From NCBI GenBank assembly GCA_001692895.1, contig KV748284.1:62001-126000 (forward strand): 64,000 nt of DNA, read 5' to 3'. The position numbers and the translations under genes were made by a program. Below, one piece after another: positions 47,648-58,908 of the stretch (positions within the stretch are counted from its first letter, which is position 1; each line of letters begins with the position of its first letter). The notes below the pieces were generated by a model. It worked only from the letters and a program-made list of their open reading frames with translations, was not told the origin of the DNA and made no database searches. The DNA comes from Cenococcum geophilum 1.58. Taxonomy: Eukaryota > Ascomycota > Dothideomycetes > Gloniales > Gloniaceae.

Positions 47648-48124
47648 TCAAGGCCCATCCCCTCCTGAATTCGGCCCGCGATCCGGATACACAATCCCCT
47701 CCTCCGCAATCCCCTTTTTCCTCCCCGTCCTCGCACTACACGCGAAGCTCGCAATCCGATCATTAAAGCTCCAGCCCCTAAGCTCACCAACCCCCTCCTG
47801 CCCTATACTCAGAATCAGCCCGTTGCAGTGGCGATTGGACCAGAAGTCGCAGCGCGTGCCCGGGTCGGGCCGCACCGACGAGATGCTGCGGTACCACGGC
47901 GCCTCCAGGTTAGTGCATGTGCGGTTGCCCGCGTTCGTGGTGTCGTGGTTGCACTGGCCTTGGAAGTCTTCGTCCAGGCAGTACGTCACGGCGCCGAACT
48001 CAGTGGCGGAGCGGCGGGATGGAAGGATCTGTTTGCTGTGCGCGTTGGGGTCCGAGAGGTGGGTGGGAGCGGCGAGGGCGAGGGCGAAGAGTGTGGTGGT
48101 GATGAGGGTCGGCGTGGTGTGCAT
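47648..48124 (-). CDS. small secreted cysteine protein, beta/gamma-crystallin-like
   Basis: A single exon of 158 aa. MHTTPTLITTTLFALALAAP is a clear signal peptide with likely cleavage after an Ala near residue 19. The mature part carries six Cys (VTYCLDEDFQGQC, NRTCTN, TRCDFWSNRHC, SFACS), enough for three disulphides. The YCLDEDFQGQC start and the later WSFNDRIASF resemble the Greek-key strands of fungal beta/gamma-crystallin-type secreted proteins. A possible N-glycosylation site is NRT. It is short, secreted and Cys-rich, so it could act outside the cell or as an effector; this is inference only. The C-terminal tail (about residue 133 on) is low-complexity. Confidence 0.75.
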   Translation of the reverse strand: MHTTPTLITTTLFALALAAPTHLSDPNAHSKQILPSRRSATEFGAVTYCLDEDFQGQCNHDTTNAGNRTCTNLEAPWYRSISSVRPDPGTRCDFWSNRHCNGLILSIGQEGVGELRGWSFNDRIASFACSARTGRKKGIAEEGIVYPDRGPNSGGDGP

Positions 48125-48825
48125 TTTGTTGCGGTAGATAAGTGGAAGGTTTGGCTTGGCAATTTACTGAGATAGAATGGAGAATCTCGGCTTGAGAAGT
48201 TGTTTTTGAAATCGTTCTAGTAGTGAGAATCGTGTTTCGACACACGATAGGAGGTGATTTCTTATATCAGGGCTCCAAACCAGACGGTAATTGTCCTGAC
48301 AAAGGCCCAGCATTGGCTTCTTTGTCTTATTGTCTAATTATCGTCTGTGCGCTTGATATTACAAGTTCTTTGTTCATGCTATTGCTAAACAAAGACATCC
48401 CACAATCCATTGCCTCATGGTTTGACACTGCCTCGTACAAAGGTCCGTAGCCTTGCTTAAGCTAGACTAATGAGGATAGTGTTGCTAGGTCTCAAAAAAA
48501 AGCCGAGTGAACCCAATTGTAGAGGGATAAGATAAGCTCAAAGAGATGACGTTGGCCATGCGCAGTTTATGAATGGGCTCTTGTGTATTATTTTCGTCTT
48601 CTGGATTGGGCATGTGCTTGAGGAGATCGAGATCGAGGGACGATGTTTGCAGCACTTGAGCGGAGTCCTATGAAGTAACATAAAGAGAAGATGCGGATAC
48701 AATTAGAAAGTCAGCTACTCATCTACTCACCCTGTTCATATGATCGGGGAGGCAGCAAACTAGATGAACAGAGTTATTATAGGATCATGCTTGTATTACA
48801 ATTCATTAAGGTACCAAAACAGTAG
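48125..48825. other. intergenic, promoter of crystallin-like gene and 3' flank of REP gene
   Basis: About 700 bp without a supported gene. The frame at 48223-48450 has no recognisable features. Confidence 0.5.
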
Positions 48826-50799
48826 TTATTCATCATCATCTATATCTGGGCCTATGCCTTCCCGATCCTCAAACACCATGAATTCTCCGGCTTCGTCTCC
48901 CAAGATCTTCAGCCATAATTCCTTTACTTCACCTAACATGGAGTCATCAAATGCGAGATCCGAAGAGGATGGCGAAAATTCTAAGATCTGTCCACTAGCT
49001 GACGATCTCTCTGAAACAGAGGACGGCGGCAGATGATGCGCTGCTCCCGAGTGTTGCTTATATCGGATAGACCAAAGAATGGTTGGAGTTGGCTGCATGT
49101 CTACAGCCTGTAGAAGAGACTTGACGGCTTGCTCAAGTAAGACGAAGCCCAATTCACTATCTAGGGCAACACTAGCGTATAAGACACCTAAAGTCTCAAT
49201 TAGTACCGTCTTAAGACGAATAGTGAGAACAGGCGTGTATGAAAAGGCCCAAATCAGGTTGTCAGAGATATAGATCGTCAATGAAGTTCAGACAATGTAG
49301 ATAAGTATTCGTAAAATCAATCATCATTTAGGGCAGATAGAAGAAGCGAGGTTAAGAAGTGGAAGAAACTTACTTTGTCCAACTGGACACTCGCCGGTGT
49401 CTCCTGAATGTATTAATAGATGAACAGGTGGCAGTTCTTCCTCCTGATCCGAGCCCTCGCCAAGAGAAAGACTTCCAAAGGGAAATACGATTACAGCGCC
49501 TGCAGGTTGCGGGGCTCCTTCAGCAAGAGCTGGGAATAAAGGCTCAAGGGCGGAAGAGACGATAGTGACAGATTTACAAACCGCAGGCAGGTCTCTCAAA
49601 TCTGAATAGGTTTCTGGCCTCGAGGCTTGCCGGGCATAGAATGGCTGTAGATTATCTCCGAGACCAGCAATCCAGCGTGTTGTAATGGCTTCACCATCTT
49701 GTAGGTGAACTTTAAGCCTAATTGGCTTTTGGGCATCATCTGTAGGCTCATTATCTTGAGCGTCAATGCTTTCCGGGTGTGCAAAACCTTTTCCAAGCAC
49801 ATAGACCGCTCCTCCCACAGCGCCAGCACGACATGCAACTTGAGCAATTTCGGATAAGCCTCCCCATTTTGGAACGACAGATCCAAATCCAGGGCCATAC
49901 ATGCCAATGGAACGCAGGTGTCGTGAAATACGGCGGAGGGCAAATTCTGTAGTTGTGTGATTGGGCGCAGATGGTGACAACGCCAGTGCTATGACAGGGG
50001 CTTGCAGCGCAACAGGAAAGTTGAACTGTTCGGAGAGGAAGGCCGGAAAAGGCTTTTCTCGGTGCTCTTCCCAAACCTCGGGTTGATCTTCGAACTCCGC
50101 AATAAATCTTAGAAACTTCATAAGCGCTCGTTTCGCTTTGAAGTCTAAACTTTGGTCGGCGAATATGTCTTCTCGTCCGCTTGGCACCTTGGTCAATATT
50201 CCCTGACCGCTGTTTGCTCCATCTGCTGTTTGCCCCCCGCTGGAAGCATTACTGATTCCACCTTTTGAGGAATATACCCACCAACTTCCAACAGCCAAGA
50301 AGTCTAGCTGGCGATAAATCTTAGACGAGACAAGTATTGGCAATAAGGCAGATCGCGCGTAGATAACTTGAGGAGACAGCGAGAGGTTGTAAGCTCGAGA
50401 GAAGGATAGCTTCGGGGCATCAGCCTCTGGCTTTTCCTGGGAAGATTGCGAAATGGAGACGTTCGTGTAGAGCGATCTCAAAGTACCATCTTACTGTGTC
50501 AGTTTAATAATCGTGAATGAGTTTCGACACAGATGTACCTTCAACTACGTTCTTCGACCAATCCTCAGCCTCTTGTAGACTGAAGGCAGCCTCAGCTCCT
50601 CCATAATAGTTATTCTTGTCAATATGCAGCACTCTTCTACCCGAGCGGGACAAGGCTCTTTCATGAAAAGCTGCGTCAGTCAGAATTTGCAGACTTCATG
50701 TTGGCCAAAGTAATGAGCAACTTACAGGGCTAGAAGAGACTGCTTTATGCCGGTGCCTACAATGAGAACGTCCCAGTCTGTGCCATCTAGAGTTTCCAT
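48826..50799 (-). CDS. MRS6: Rab escort protein (Rab geranylgeranyltransferase component A)
   Basis: Four exons (50799-50726, 50657-50539, 50489-49374, 49187-48826) give 556 aa. It presents newly made Rab GTPases to the type II prenyltransferase. The N-terminus reads METLDGTDWDVLIVGTGIKQ with the Rossmann-type GTG loop at 15-17, then LALSRSGRRVLHIDKNNYYG, the GDI/REP signature. SRAYNLSLSPQVIYARSALL at about 95 and VPKWGGLSEIAQVACRAGAV are further REP/GDI blocks. The last intron (49188-49373, 186 bp) is long for this window and joins ECPVGQ to SVLYASVAL. The C-terminus is acidic (DIDDDE). Introns 1 and 2 use AAG acceptors, which are less certain. Confidence 0.9.
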
Positions 50800-51394
50800 G
50801 GCGGATGTGTTTAGAGGTGAGGTCCAGGCAGAGAAAGTTCTTGTAGAAAGTCTAGCGAGAATGACTAAGCAACAAGTGAAATTTCAGAGCGCCGATTTCA
50901 ACTTTTCCTGTATCAACACGCACGCAACAGCAGTTTTCTTCTTCATGGGTTATTGTGAACGCGGGGGGTCTTCAGTGACTCTCTCTGTGCGTGTAAGACT
51001 GAGATTCGTCCTGTATCTACTGCTCTGGATTTTGCGTGAAAGAGCGGCTCGTTTGTGACGCTACATATGATTCCTTTCAAGCACAACTGTCATCTTGTAG
51101 GCTACGATCCTTAAACATCAGCCAATCTCACGCAAAGAACTAACTTTAGGCCTGTTCAACCTTGAGAGCCTATCTCAAGTTGTTCATCATTGGAGTATTA
51201 TGCTACTTGAAGGAAAAGTTCCTCAGAGATTGTTGAACACCATTAGCCGCCGGTTCAGTGTGATCATGGCCGCCAATCTACTTTCCTTCGGATCGTTTGG
51301 AAGGAGAGCATGGGAATCTATTTACGCTAGCTCTATCTGACCCATACCACCTTCGTTGCAAAAGCCTGGAAATAGATACCAGATGCCGTTGCAC
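50800..51394. other. intergenic, REP promoter and Prx5 3' flank
   Basis: No gene supported. A plus-strand frame at 50747-51058 overlaps REP exon 1 and shows no family features. Confidence 0.5.
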
Positions 51395-52231
51395 TTAAAG
51401 CTTTGCAAGCACAGCTTCAGCTCCGGAAACCTAGTGTAGGTGAAGTTAGCATATGAACAAGGGGTTATTCCCCGAATAGGATAATTGGTTTGGAATTACC
51501 GAAACTTCGCCTGGGCCCTTCTCGTTCTCAGCGTAGATGACCTTGCCATCATCGAAGATCATTGCCCAACGGCCATTGCGGTCGCCCATTCCTGCTGGCC
51601 AACCATATTCCTTAGAGAAGAATGTCTTTGTATCGCTTAGGAACAACTGCAACGTATCTCATTAGTCACAGCTAACAGGTATGCGGTCTTGGGCGAAGCT
51701 GCGGCAACTTACAAGATCGTCGTCCTTGACACCATTGACTTTGCCCCATGCATTCATGACCCAGGCATCATTTGATGCGATGACAGCTACAATATCAACG
51801 CCCTTCTGCTTGAAGGCCTTAAGGTTCTGAATGTAAGGGGGAAGATGACGAGCTTGGCAACCAGGAGTGAATGCACCTACGCGAATTGAGGTGTCAGTAT
51901 CCATGCATATGCAGTAGAAAGCATAGAATGACGAACCTGGAACGCTGAAGAGAACAACCTTCTTGGCTTTGAATTCCTTGCTGGCGTCGTACTCTTGTGG
52001 ACGGCCACATGCAGTAGGGTCGTCATCGGTAATTGGAGCCCAACTATGATAGACCTGTCAGGCAAACCTAAAATACAGCCATTTCGATGCCTGAGGACGT
52101 AGATGCCTCTGCATGTCAGCCGCCTGTCAGGCGGCCACCGGCTGAGTAACTGTGGGGAATAGCATGAGTGAAGAAACTCACTCGAACTTGACCCCATCAG
52201 GGAAAGTATCACCGACTTTAAGAGGTGCCAT
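51395..52231 (-). CDS. Prx5/PMP20-type peroxiredoxin (Asp f 3-like)
   Basis: Five exons (52231-52182, 52043-51937, 51876-51713, 51646-51500, 51430-51395) give 167 aa, the usual length. It reduces peroxides through a peroxidatic cysteine at residue 59 in VPGAFTPGCQARHLPPYIQN; a second Cys is at 29. Conserved blocks are GVDIVAVIASNDAWVMNAWG, FFSKEYGWP, GRWAMIFDDG and GPGEVSVSGAEAVLAKL. The C-terminal AKL is a possible peroxisome-targeting signal, as in the fungal PMP20 group. Intron 1 (52044-52181, 138 bp) is long and holds a 17-bp palindrome. The start lies 184 bp from a Fot1 transposon that separates it from a divergent neighbour. Confidence 0.95.
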
Positions 52232-52414
52232 TTTTGATTCGTGAAATTGATTGATTGTAAGGGATATTATTCTGCTTGATTGACTGCGGTGTGAGGAGTT
52301 GAAATTGCTAGGAAAGATAAACACGGTTGATCAGTAAAGAAGTTGTTGCAGGGTGGGGTGTTTTACAAAGCTGCAAGGGGAGGGGTCTGGTGGGGCGGGA
52401 GGCTGCGTCACTTA

Positions 52415-54214
52415 ACGTCCTAGCCACCCGATCGAGCCAACCCCCCGATCGAGCCACCCTCTGAGCAGAGCTCTCGTATGCACAGACTCTCACTCAAATC
52501 GTCAATTCTATCTAAAAATATCGTCCTGCATTGGTAGCTCCTTCCAAACCTTCTTCGCGAACGTTATTACACCTCGTAAAGCTCCACGTCTTTCCTTTTG
52601 AGCAGCCTCTTCTTGCTCCTTCTGCTCCTTCTGCTGGAGCTTCTTAAGAGCCTCCTCTACTGATAAGACTCGTGCCTTCTTATATGATGTCTTCTCCTTA
52701 CTACGACGTTGCCTCTTCTGCTTCTCCACAAGCTCTGTATTTATACGCTGAAGAACGGTTTTATTAGCAAGAGTACTTAGAGCAATTTGCTGTAGATCAA
52801 GTATAGCTTCTGAATGTAGGGGTGGTGCACCTTGTAGAATTAGATTAATAACTTCGTTAATCTTCTCCCCTATAGATGGAGACATAGGGATATTAATTCG
52901 TACCCCATCCTTATTGGTAAGGCTTGCGAAAGGAGGAGTTTTGGGCCGGATCTTTGATAGAACAATAGAAGGATTAAGGGGAATAAGGCCTGTTGCCCGC
53001 CATGTACTAGCTATATTTGTTGGAGATATAGCTTCTTTACGCGCAGCTTGATAATATTGTAAGAACTCCAGCTTGGTGATACTTAAGGCTCTATAAAGCG
53101 TAGAGTTATGGAGGTGCTTTTTGTAAGCTTTGGCTAAGGGCTTAAATATACCGATATCGAGAGGCTGAAGTATATGCGTTGAATGGGGGGGGAGGCAGAG
53201 AGCTACGATCTTGTGAGCCTTATAATACTCAATGAATTGTATTGACACGTGGCTCTTGTGGCCATTAAGAATTAATAAGCGATAGATTCCTTGGAGTTGT
53301 GGCTTTGTATATAGGTTAAAGTGGTGCAACCAATTAAGAGTGATGTCCGAATTTGTTCACCCCGAATCGCTTACTTGGATAACCGTTTGGTGATTAAGGC
53401 GTGGGGTTATCCAAGCTTGTTGTATTTGCTTTCCTTTAAAGATGATATAAGGAGGTAGCCGATATTGATTTCCTAAGACGCATTCGATTAAGGATACCCA
53501 CTCGCGATTACCTGGCTCTGTAATAAAGACTTTAGCCTCTAATCGTGATACTAACACCTTAACCTTATCACCAACTCCTATTGCAATTCCCTTCTCATCT
53601 ATATTATATTAATCTCCCTCAGAGACTCCGTACTTAGCGACCGTAGCTGTATACAACTTAAACTAATCCTTAATAATCTTAGGGTCTTCGGCATCCTTTT
53701 GCTTTTAATTAAGGCCTCTAGCGAATCGAGCTTTGAGTTCTGGGTGACGATTGAGGAAGTTCTTATACTAGTGTTGGCCAAGCTCCGTAAAACACTTTTT
53801 TGCTTTGAGAATATCTTTAGCCATAGATTCGAGGTGCTGGATTTGGGGTGGCCACCCCCAGCTTCCTATAGTATTGATCCATTTGATGATAGAATCCTCC
53901 TCAAAGACTGTGAGCTTTTGTTGGGCTTGATGGGCCTCTTTGTACGATTGGCGTCCTCTCCAACGGTGGTTAAGAGTCGATTGTGGTAGGTTATAAGTTT
54001 TAGTAAGCTGACGAATAGATTGGTTGGGGTTAGCTTCTAAAAGCTTAATTGCAATTTCTATTTGAGCTTCTTGATCGAGATCAAGTAGTGCGGCAGCCGT
54101 AGAATCCATGGTTGTGGTGTAGGAAAGGTAAGACGCATGAGAAAAGGGGTGATTTGAATCGCGATCGGCGGGTGGCTCGATCGGGGGGTTGGCTCGATCG
54201 GGTGGCTAGGACGT
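52415..54214 (-). mobile_element. Fot1/pogo-type transposon, second copy, inactive
   Basis: Exactly 1800 bp, with inverted ends acgtcctagccacccgatcg on the left and the inverse on the right. Both ends carry two iterations of ccgatcgagccacc/ccgatcgagccaac. The TA target duplication is clear (52413-52414, 54215-54216). The transposase reads on the minus strand. It is a different family from the Fot1 element at 1540-3459 (unrelated TIRs). It is less damaged than the elements in the left block. Confidence 0.92.
52508..54109 (-). pseudogene. Fot1/pogo transposase with a few in-frame stops
   Basis: Reading from 54109 it opens MDSTAAALLDLDQEAQIEIA, with a psq helix-turn-helix (SIRQLTKTYNLPQSTLNHR), a CENP-B-like domain, then DDE_1. 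The first catalytic Asp is kept in YNIDEKGIAIG, while the second reads LILNGHKSH where LILDGH is expected. At least five stops occur, several at Trp positions (for example before TNSDITLNWL). The last 273 codons (53329-52508) are open. The C-terminus is a Glu/Lys/Gln-rich coiled-coil-like tail. The pattern fits light RIP; it is not active. Confidence 0.88.
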
Positions 54215-54466
54215 TACCCGCGGCCGCGGAGATCAACGACAGCTGCACGCTCTGCGCGAAAGGTGAATAAGCTTACAGGAGGACTTCTTTTGCACGAGAT
54301 TGACAAATTGATGAATTCTTGGTATGGAAAATACAATGTGCTTACATAAATTTGCTAATGCATTTCTGACGTAATGGCTCGCGGTTGAGGGTACACATAA
54401 AAGATTGCATGCAGTAGTAGCATTGGTAACCAAAAATAGTTCTACAACAAAACCAGCTATACCACC

Positions 54467-54969
54467 ATGTCTCTGAATCCCCCATTCACCGCAGATACAG
54501 CGCAGCAGAAGGTTAAGAAGGCTCAAGACCTTTGGAATACACAGTCAGATATCTTCCATTCTTACTATTGCTTAAGCTGACGAACAGCAGGGACCCTAAA
54601 ACCATCGCCAAAGCATACACTCCTGACAGCATCTGGCGCAACCGCTCAACTTTCCTCTCTGGAACCCAGGCAATTGAGGAGTTTCTCACCAAGAAGTGGA
54701 ACAAGGAGAAGAACTACCGTCTCCGCAAGGAACTTTTCGCCTTCACAGACAACAAGATTGCTGTACAATTCTGGTACGAGTATCAGGATGCTGAAGACGG
54801 CATGAAATGGAAGCGTTGTTATGGCTTAGAAGATTGGACTTTTGCTGAAGATGGTAGGATGCGCAAGAGGCAGATGAGTGGCAATGATGTCGGGATTTCC
54901 GAGACTGAGCGTTGGTATACGGAGGGCAATGACGTTAATGATGTAGAGATTAGTGAGGCCCACTGGTAG
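54467..54969 (+). CDS. DUF1348/SnoaL-like (NTF2-fold) protein
   Basis: Two exons (54467-54543, 54591-54969; 47-bp intron with branch CTGAC and CAG acceptor) encode 151 aa. It starts MSLNPPFTADTAQQKVKKAQ. Splicing gives LWNTQDPKTIAKAYTPDSIW, then RNRSTFLSGTQAIEEFLTKK, ELFAFTDNKIAVQFWYEYQD and GLEDWTFAEDGRMRKRQMS. These blocks match the DUF1348 family of the NTF2/SnoaL fold, widespread in bacteria and fungi and of unknown substrate. It is divergent from the peroxiredoxin gene; before the transposon inserted, the two starts lay only about 430 bp apart. Confidence 0.92.
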
Positions 54970-55283
54970 AGCGGCTTCCTTTGAAAAGATGTTCCCGCGC
55001 GTAGCTTTGGGTCTTTCATAACACTCCACTCAAATAATAGCTAGTTTTTACAAATGCGCCCAGTTGAGACCTGAACACATATCTCCAAGGCTTCTGGAGA
55101 TGGTTTCGAACGGCTGAATTTTAGTTCGAATTAGGTCGAAGGTGTATTTCAAGGTCATAAGCCATAAGTTGACATGCTCTGAAAATCCCAGGCCCTTCCA
55201 AATATTATTCCTAAACGCCGCTTATGTAAGGGTATCTTGCAGAACGCCCAGCCGCCAATAAAAATCCCAATGCTACAATCTCG

Positions 55284-55818
55284 TCAGGCTGGGGGTGTAT
55301 CATGAATGACAACGAGGAGAAATTTTGAATCTGAGATAAGAGTTAGGATTGGTTGACAAATACATGCCTAGAGCATTTATAAAATTATTCCTCTCACCTG
55401 GCACAATTACTAACTCATTTTTCTTTGTCNTCAATCTCAACAACCTTATCTCATCGTCATGGTCGAGCCCCTCTACCAACGAGCCAGCCGAGTTGACAAA
55501 TGACCAAATCATTCTCGCCACATCTTCTGCGCTGTGTATCCCTCCCTCCTTTCTTCCATTACTGTAGCCTTCCGGAGCGTTGTCGAGCGCAGCGGGTAGA
55601 GTACTATTTGGGTTGGTGGAAGAGGTATTAGAGATCAAGCCCGATGTTCGCACGATGGCACCAGTTTCTCGAGATAGGACAAGGGTACTCTGCACACCGG
55701 GCTTCTGGCTTAGCCTTGTGAGGAGGGATAATGTCTCATCGGGCTGCTAAGGATTCAGTGCTTCATTTTCCGAGGCCGAGGTAATTTGAAGGTTTGCTCT
55801 TACGGCATTTTGGGTCAT
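55284..55818 (-). CDS. roadblock/LC7-domain dynein light chain-like protein
   Basis: Three exons (55818-55804, 55746-55398, 55330-55284) give 136 aa. The 15-nt first exon encodes MTQNA; the intron removes an in-frame TAG, then QPDETLSLLTRLSQKPGVQS follows. Roadblock landmarks are STLVLSRETGAIVRTSG, DVARMIWSFVNSAG and the last-exon block DSKFLLVVIHDTPPA, which the 67-bp intron brings in frame. Such proteins are light chains of dynein or regulators of small GTPases; I cannot say which. Base 55430 is n, leaving one residue undetermined. A Ser/Asn-rich insert of about 30 residues separates strands of the domain. Confidence 0.88.
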
Positions 55819-56208
55819 GATCGTGCTAAGAGACCCAGCAATTTCGTGTGAGGAGAGTTGAAACAAGTGCAAGGCTATTCCCTGGCAGTTGGACTTCTGA
55901 AAAATCCTTCGGTAGAGGATATGGAACCAATGCTAAAAGGGAAAGTCGTGACAAACAAGCAAGCATTTGAAGATTGATGTCTTGGCGCAAATAGCCGCTA
56001 GTGCACATTTGTTAAAGCGTGTTTTCGAGAAATTCTCCACATGAATCAACGTGTGATGGCTCCTCCATTACTACCCGCCCCATGTCGCTTATCGTGAGAT
56101 AGCTATCAAGTATATTATATTACCATTTATAAACTTACATGCTCTTCGCGAAGACCGAGCATTTGCAGATTCGTCGAAAGCGGTGGCTACTAGACAGCGG
56201 TTGAAGAA
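55819..56208. promoter_or_regulatory. divergent promoter between the roadblock gene and IPI1
   Basis: The two start codons face away from each other across 390 bp, so one promoter region probably serves both. No TATA box is obvious beyond tatattatattacc near 56111-56124. Confidence 0.5.
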
Positions 56209-57347
56209 ATGGGTTCCAGCGCGAAAAGAAAGAAGGAAAAGAAGAAGGATTTTCAGGTTCGTTGAGAGTTACTATTGTAATTTGTATGTGTTTTCTAACC
56301 ATTGTACTGCAGAAACCGAGGCTTAAGGTCGGGAAAACAAAACCCAAAGCGGCCAATTTCACAGATACTAGTTTCAAGGCCAAGTGTATATGCCTCCGTT
56401 GGCCTGTCTGTTGTGCAATGCTTATAATAGTTTTAGCCATTGTTTTGACTCAGCAATCACTCTCTACTGCTGCTCCTTCATCTACCTCCCAGTTTTCTCA
56501 TCATTTGTCGATGCTTACGCATAGATCTGATACTCAACGTAGAGAATCGCTGGCATATTTGACTTCAGCTGTTCTCAATACCCCGCCCGGCGCACGGCTA
56601 CCACAACCAGTGGCTGTAATTTTACCTGAAGTACAGCGTTTGATTCTTGATGGTTCGAACAGCGTCCAGCAGCAACTCCTGAAGTTGCTCCAGAGTCTGC
56701 CACCTGCAGACATCGCAGGCCATGCTGATCAAATATTGCTGTATACGCGTGCCGGTATGACACACCTAGCTGGAGATATTCGATTATCCTCGCTTGACGT
56801 ACTGGAATGGCTCCTGCGGGTTGTTGCGGACGAGGTCGTTGGCTGCGCTGGCGGATGGGTGAAGACTTTGAACTGCTTCCTTGGTCTTCTTAGCTGGCAA
56901 ACTGATGCTTTAGGGAAGTGGTCCTCGTCGAAAACAATTTTGGGAAAGGCGGGAGGCGAGAGCAAGATTGTCGTGAAGCAGATGAATGCTTTTGCCTCTT
57001 TCCTAAGAGCAGGTCTCTTGGCGCTATCGGAGGAGACTCAGATGTCTAACGTCATATCGACCAGCCTCCCCCTCTGGCATCTGGAGCAACATACGCTTCC
57101 TCAGCGCTCAAACGCTTTTAGGCATTTGAATCTTTTCGGCGCGCCACGTGACGAGGAGACAGAAATGTACCAGGACAGGGAGGAGAGGCAGCGGGTATTT
57201 CACGAAAAAGCCGAGGTAGCTATTATGGCTGGATTAGAGAACGCCAAGAAAGGTGGGGGTGAACTGGGACGCGCAGCTGCTCAGTTAAGAAAAGCCATAG
57301 TTGATGGTATGGCTGATTTTCGGGGAGAAGAAGTGGGCAATAACTGA
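56209..57347 (+). CDS. IPI1: pre-rRNA-processing protein Ipi1
   Basis: Three exons (56209-56256, 56313-56385, 56437-57347) give 343 aa. Ipi1 belongs to the Rix1 complex that acts in ITS2 processing and 60S pre-ribosome maturation in the nucleus. It starts MGSSAKRKKEKKKDFQ, then KPRLKVGKTKPKAANFTDTS and FKAKSIVLTQQSLS, the invariant N-terminal block of fungal Ipi1/TEX10. Both introns (56 and 51 bp) fall in that block and splicing restores it. The rest is helical, HEAT-like (RRESLAYLTSAVLNTPPG, VQQQLLKLLQSLPPADI). The Lys-rich first exon probably acts in nuclear import. Confidence 0.95.
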
Positions 57348-58601
57348 AGGAAACGTAGTTTTTCCATGTCTTCGCATGAATTATGATGTATCCGGGCCTT
57401 TGGTGACAGATAGAATGAGCGGATTGGCAAGCCACATTCGAGAAGCAAAGGCTCCATCGTGCATGAATCGTAGTTAAAATCAAGACGAAGCTCTGCGATC
57501 ATATGCAATCAACCTAATCTATGAAATAAATGTAGTTATAGAGCCTGATCTACCCGGTGAAGTGATTATTACCTCCATGCGAAATATAAAGCTGGGCCTT
57601 GGCGATAAACGTCTGCATATTCAATTACTTCAAAATATATACCCCATTGCCTCATGTTCCTGTCAGATATATCGTAGATGTTCCCTTGCATCTTCCTTTG
57701 CCTTCTTGCTTAAGCTTGCGACCCGTTGGCGACCTTTGGAGGACGTCCAGTACGGATAGATTTAGGTAATAGAGTCTCTAGTAGATCGTTAAGATCTTCG
57801 TTTCCGCAGCGTCGCCCTTTAGTAAGAATATGTCGACCGGAAAATACCAGGTCAGGAACGAACTCGCACGGGTTAATTTACGAAGAATAAGAGACTGTAT
57901 ATACATCAGGAAGTCGTCGTCAGATCTACGGCGTATTTGGTTAATCAGTTAGAACTTCTGTTGAACGGTAGAACTCGTGTATTGATTGATCTATGAAAGA
58001 ATAGAGACTATATATACATGATGTAGGTGCAGGCAACAGGAACGGGTGGTAAGCAATTCGATGGTAAGAAATAAGGTGGCGAGTCATAAGGTAATAGGCA
58101 GTAGTAAGACGATAGTTAGCAACTCCGATTCAGGTCAACAACTTCAAGGACTGATGCGACTTCTAAAGTTCCATAGGTCGACAAAATACAACATGCAGTA
58201 GAGACTTTAATGCCCAATTCGGCTGTAATTTTATCATAGGAATTTTAATCTATTGTGTTAAGGCATATAACACACGATTTCAATTGGATGGAGATGTCCT
58301 CTGCCCTTGCGAAGCGCCCGCCGTCGTGATGTTGAGGCATTGATCTACGTATACATTATCTCATAAATTAGACGCTGCGTAGTAGAATTTAGCCCGAACT
58401 TAGTTACTCATACCTGCTCCCTACATTTTAAGATTCTACAACGAAGCGTCTAAGAGCTTATGGGCGTCGCTTTAGCAGTAGCTGAATTTTTTAAAAATCA
58501 ATTTTTTGCTTCTTATAAAGTATGGGCTAACTATAATAGTTATAGTGGTAATTGATAATATAATATATTCTTTAAATAATTATCTCCCCCTTTAACTTTT
58601 T
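57348..58601. other. AT-rich intergenic with transposon-like fragments
   Basis: Mostly non-coding. A short minus-strand frame (about 57714-57875) reads LNDLLETLLPKSIRTGRPPK, an AT-hook-like end with no start. A diverged direct repeat (agagactgtatatacatca at about 57889 and agagactatatatacatga at about 58003) lies beside it and may be LTR debris. A 27-bp similarity to 11030-11057 occurs at about 58450-58477. Confidence 0.4.
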
Positions 58602-58667
58602 GTCAGGTGACAAAGTCACCTCGCTTTTTGTGCTGTGGCTGAGTGGTGCGGAGCTTGTCACCTCACA
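58602..58667. mobile_element. 66-bp terminal-repeat remnant, copy B
   Basis: Both ends of the element at 1141-1518 occur here almost fused: gtcaggtgacaaagtcacct at the left and gcggagcttgtcacctcaca at the right. The interior is missing, so this is a deletion derivative or footprint. Confidence 0.55.
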
Positions 58668-58908
58668 CTTTTTATATAATATAGCTACTACGTGCAATAG
58701 ATAGAGAAGCTAAGTGTGAGGCATATTGCTAGGGTGTACGGTAGAGAGCAGGCAAGCCGAGCATAAGTCACAAGAGGGTCGATGGAAGAGGACGATATAG
58801 CAGAAAGTAGAGTAGGACAATACCTCGTACAGAGACGAACCCATGAGGGGAGGAAGAGTTGCAAGCCCGAGGAGCTTATAAGGGGGTGCCAAGGCCTAGC
58901 CGAAGGCC

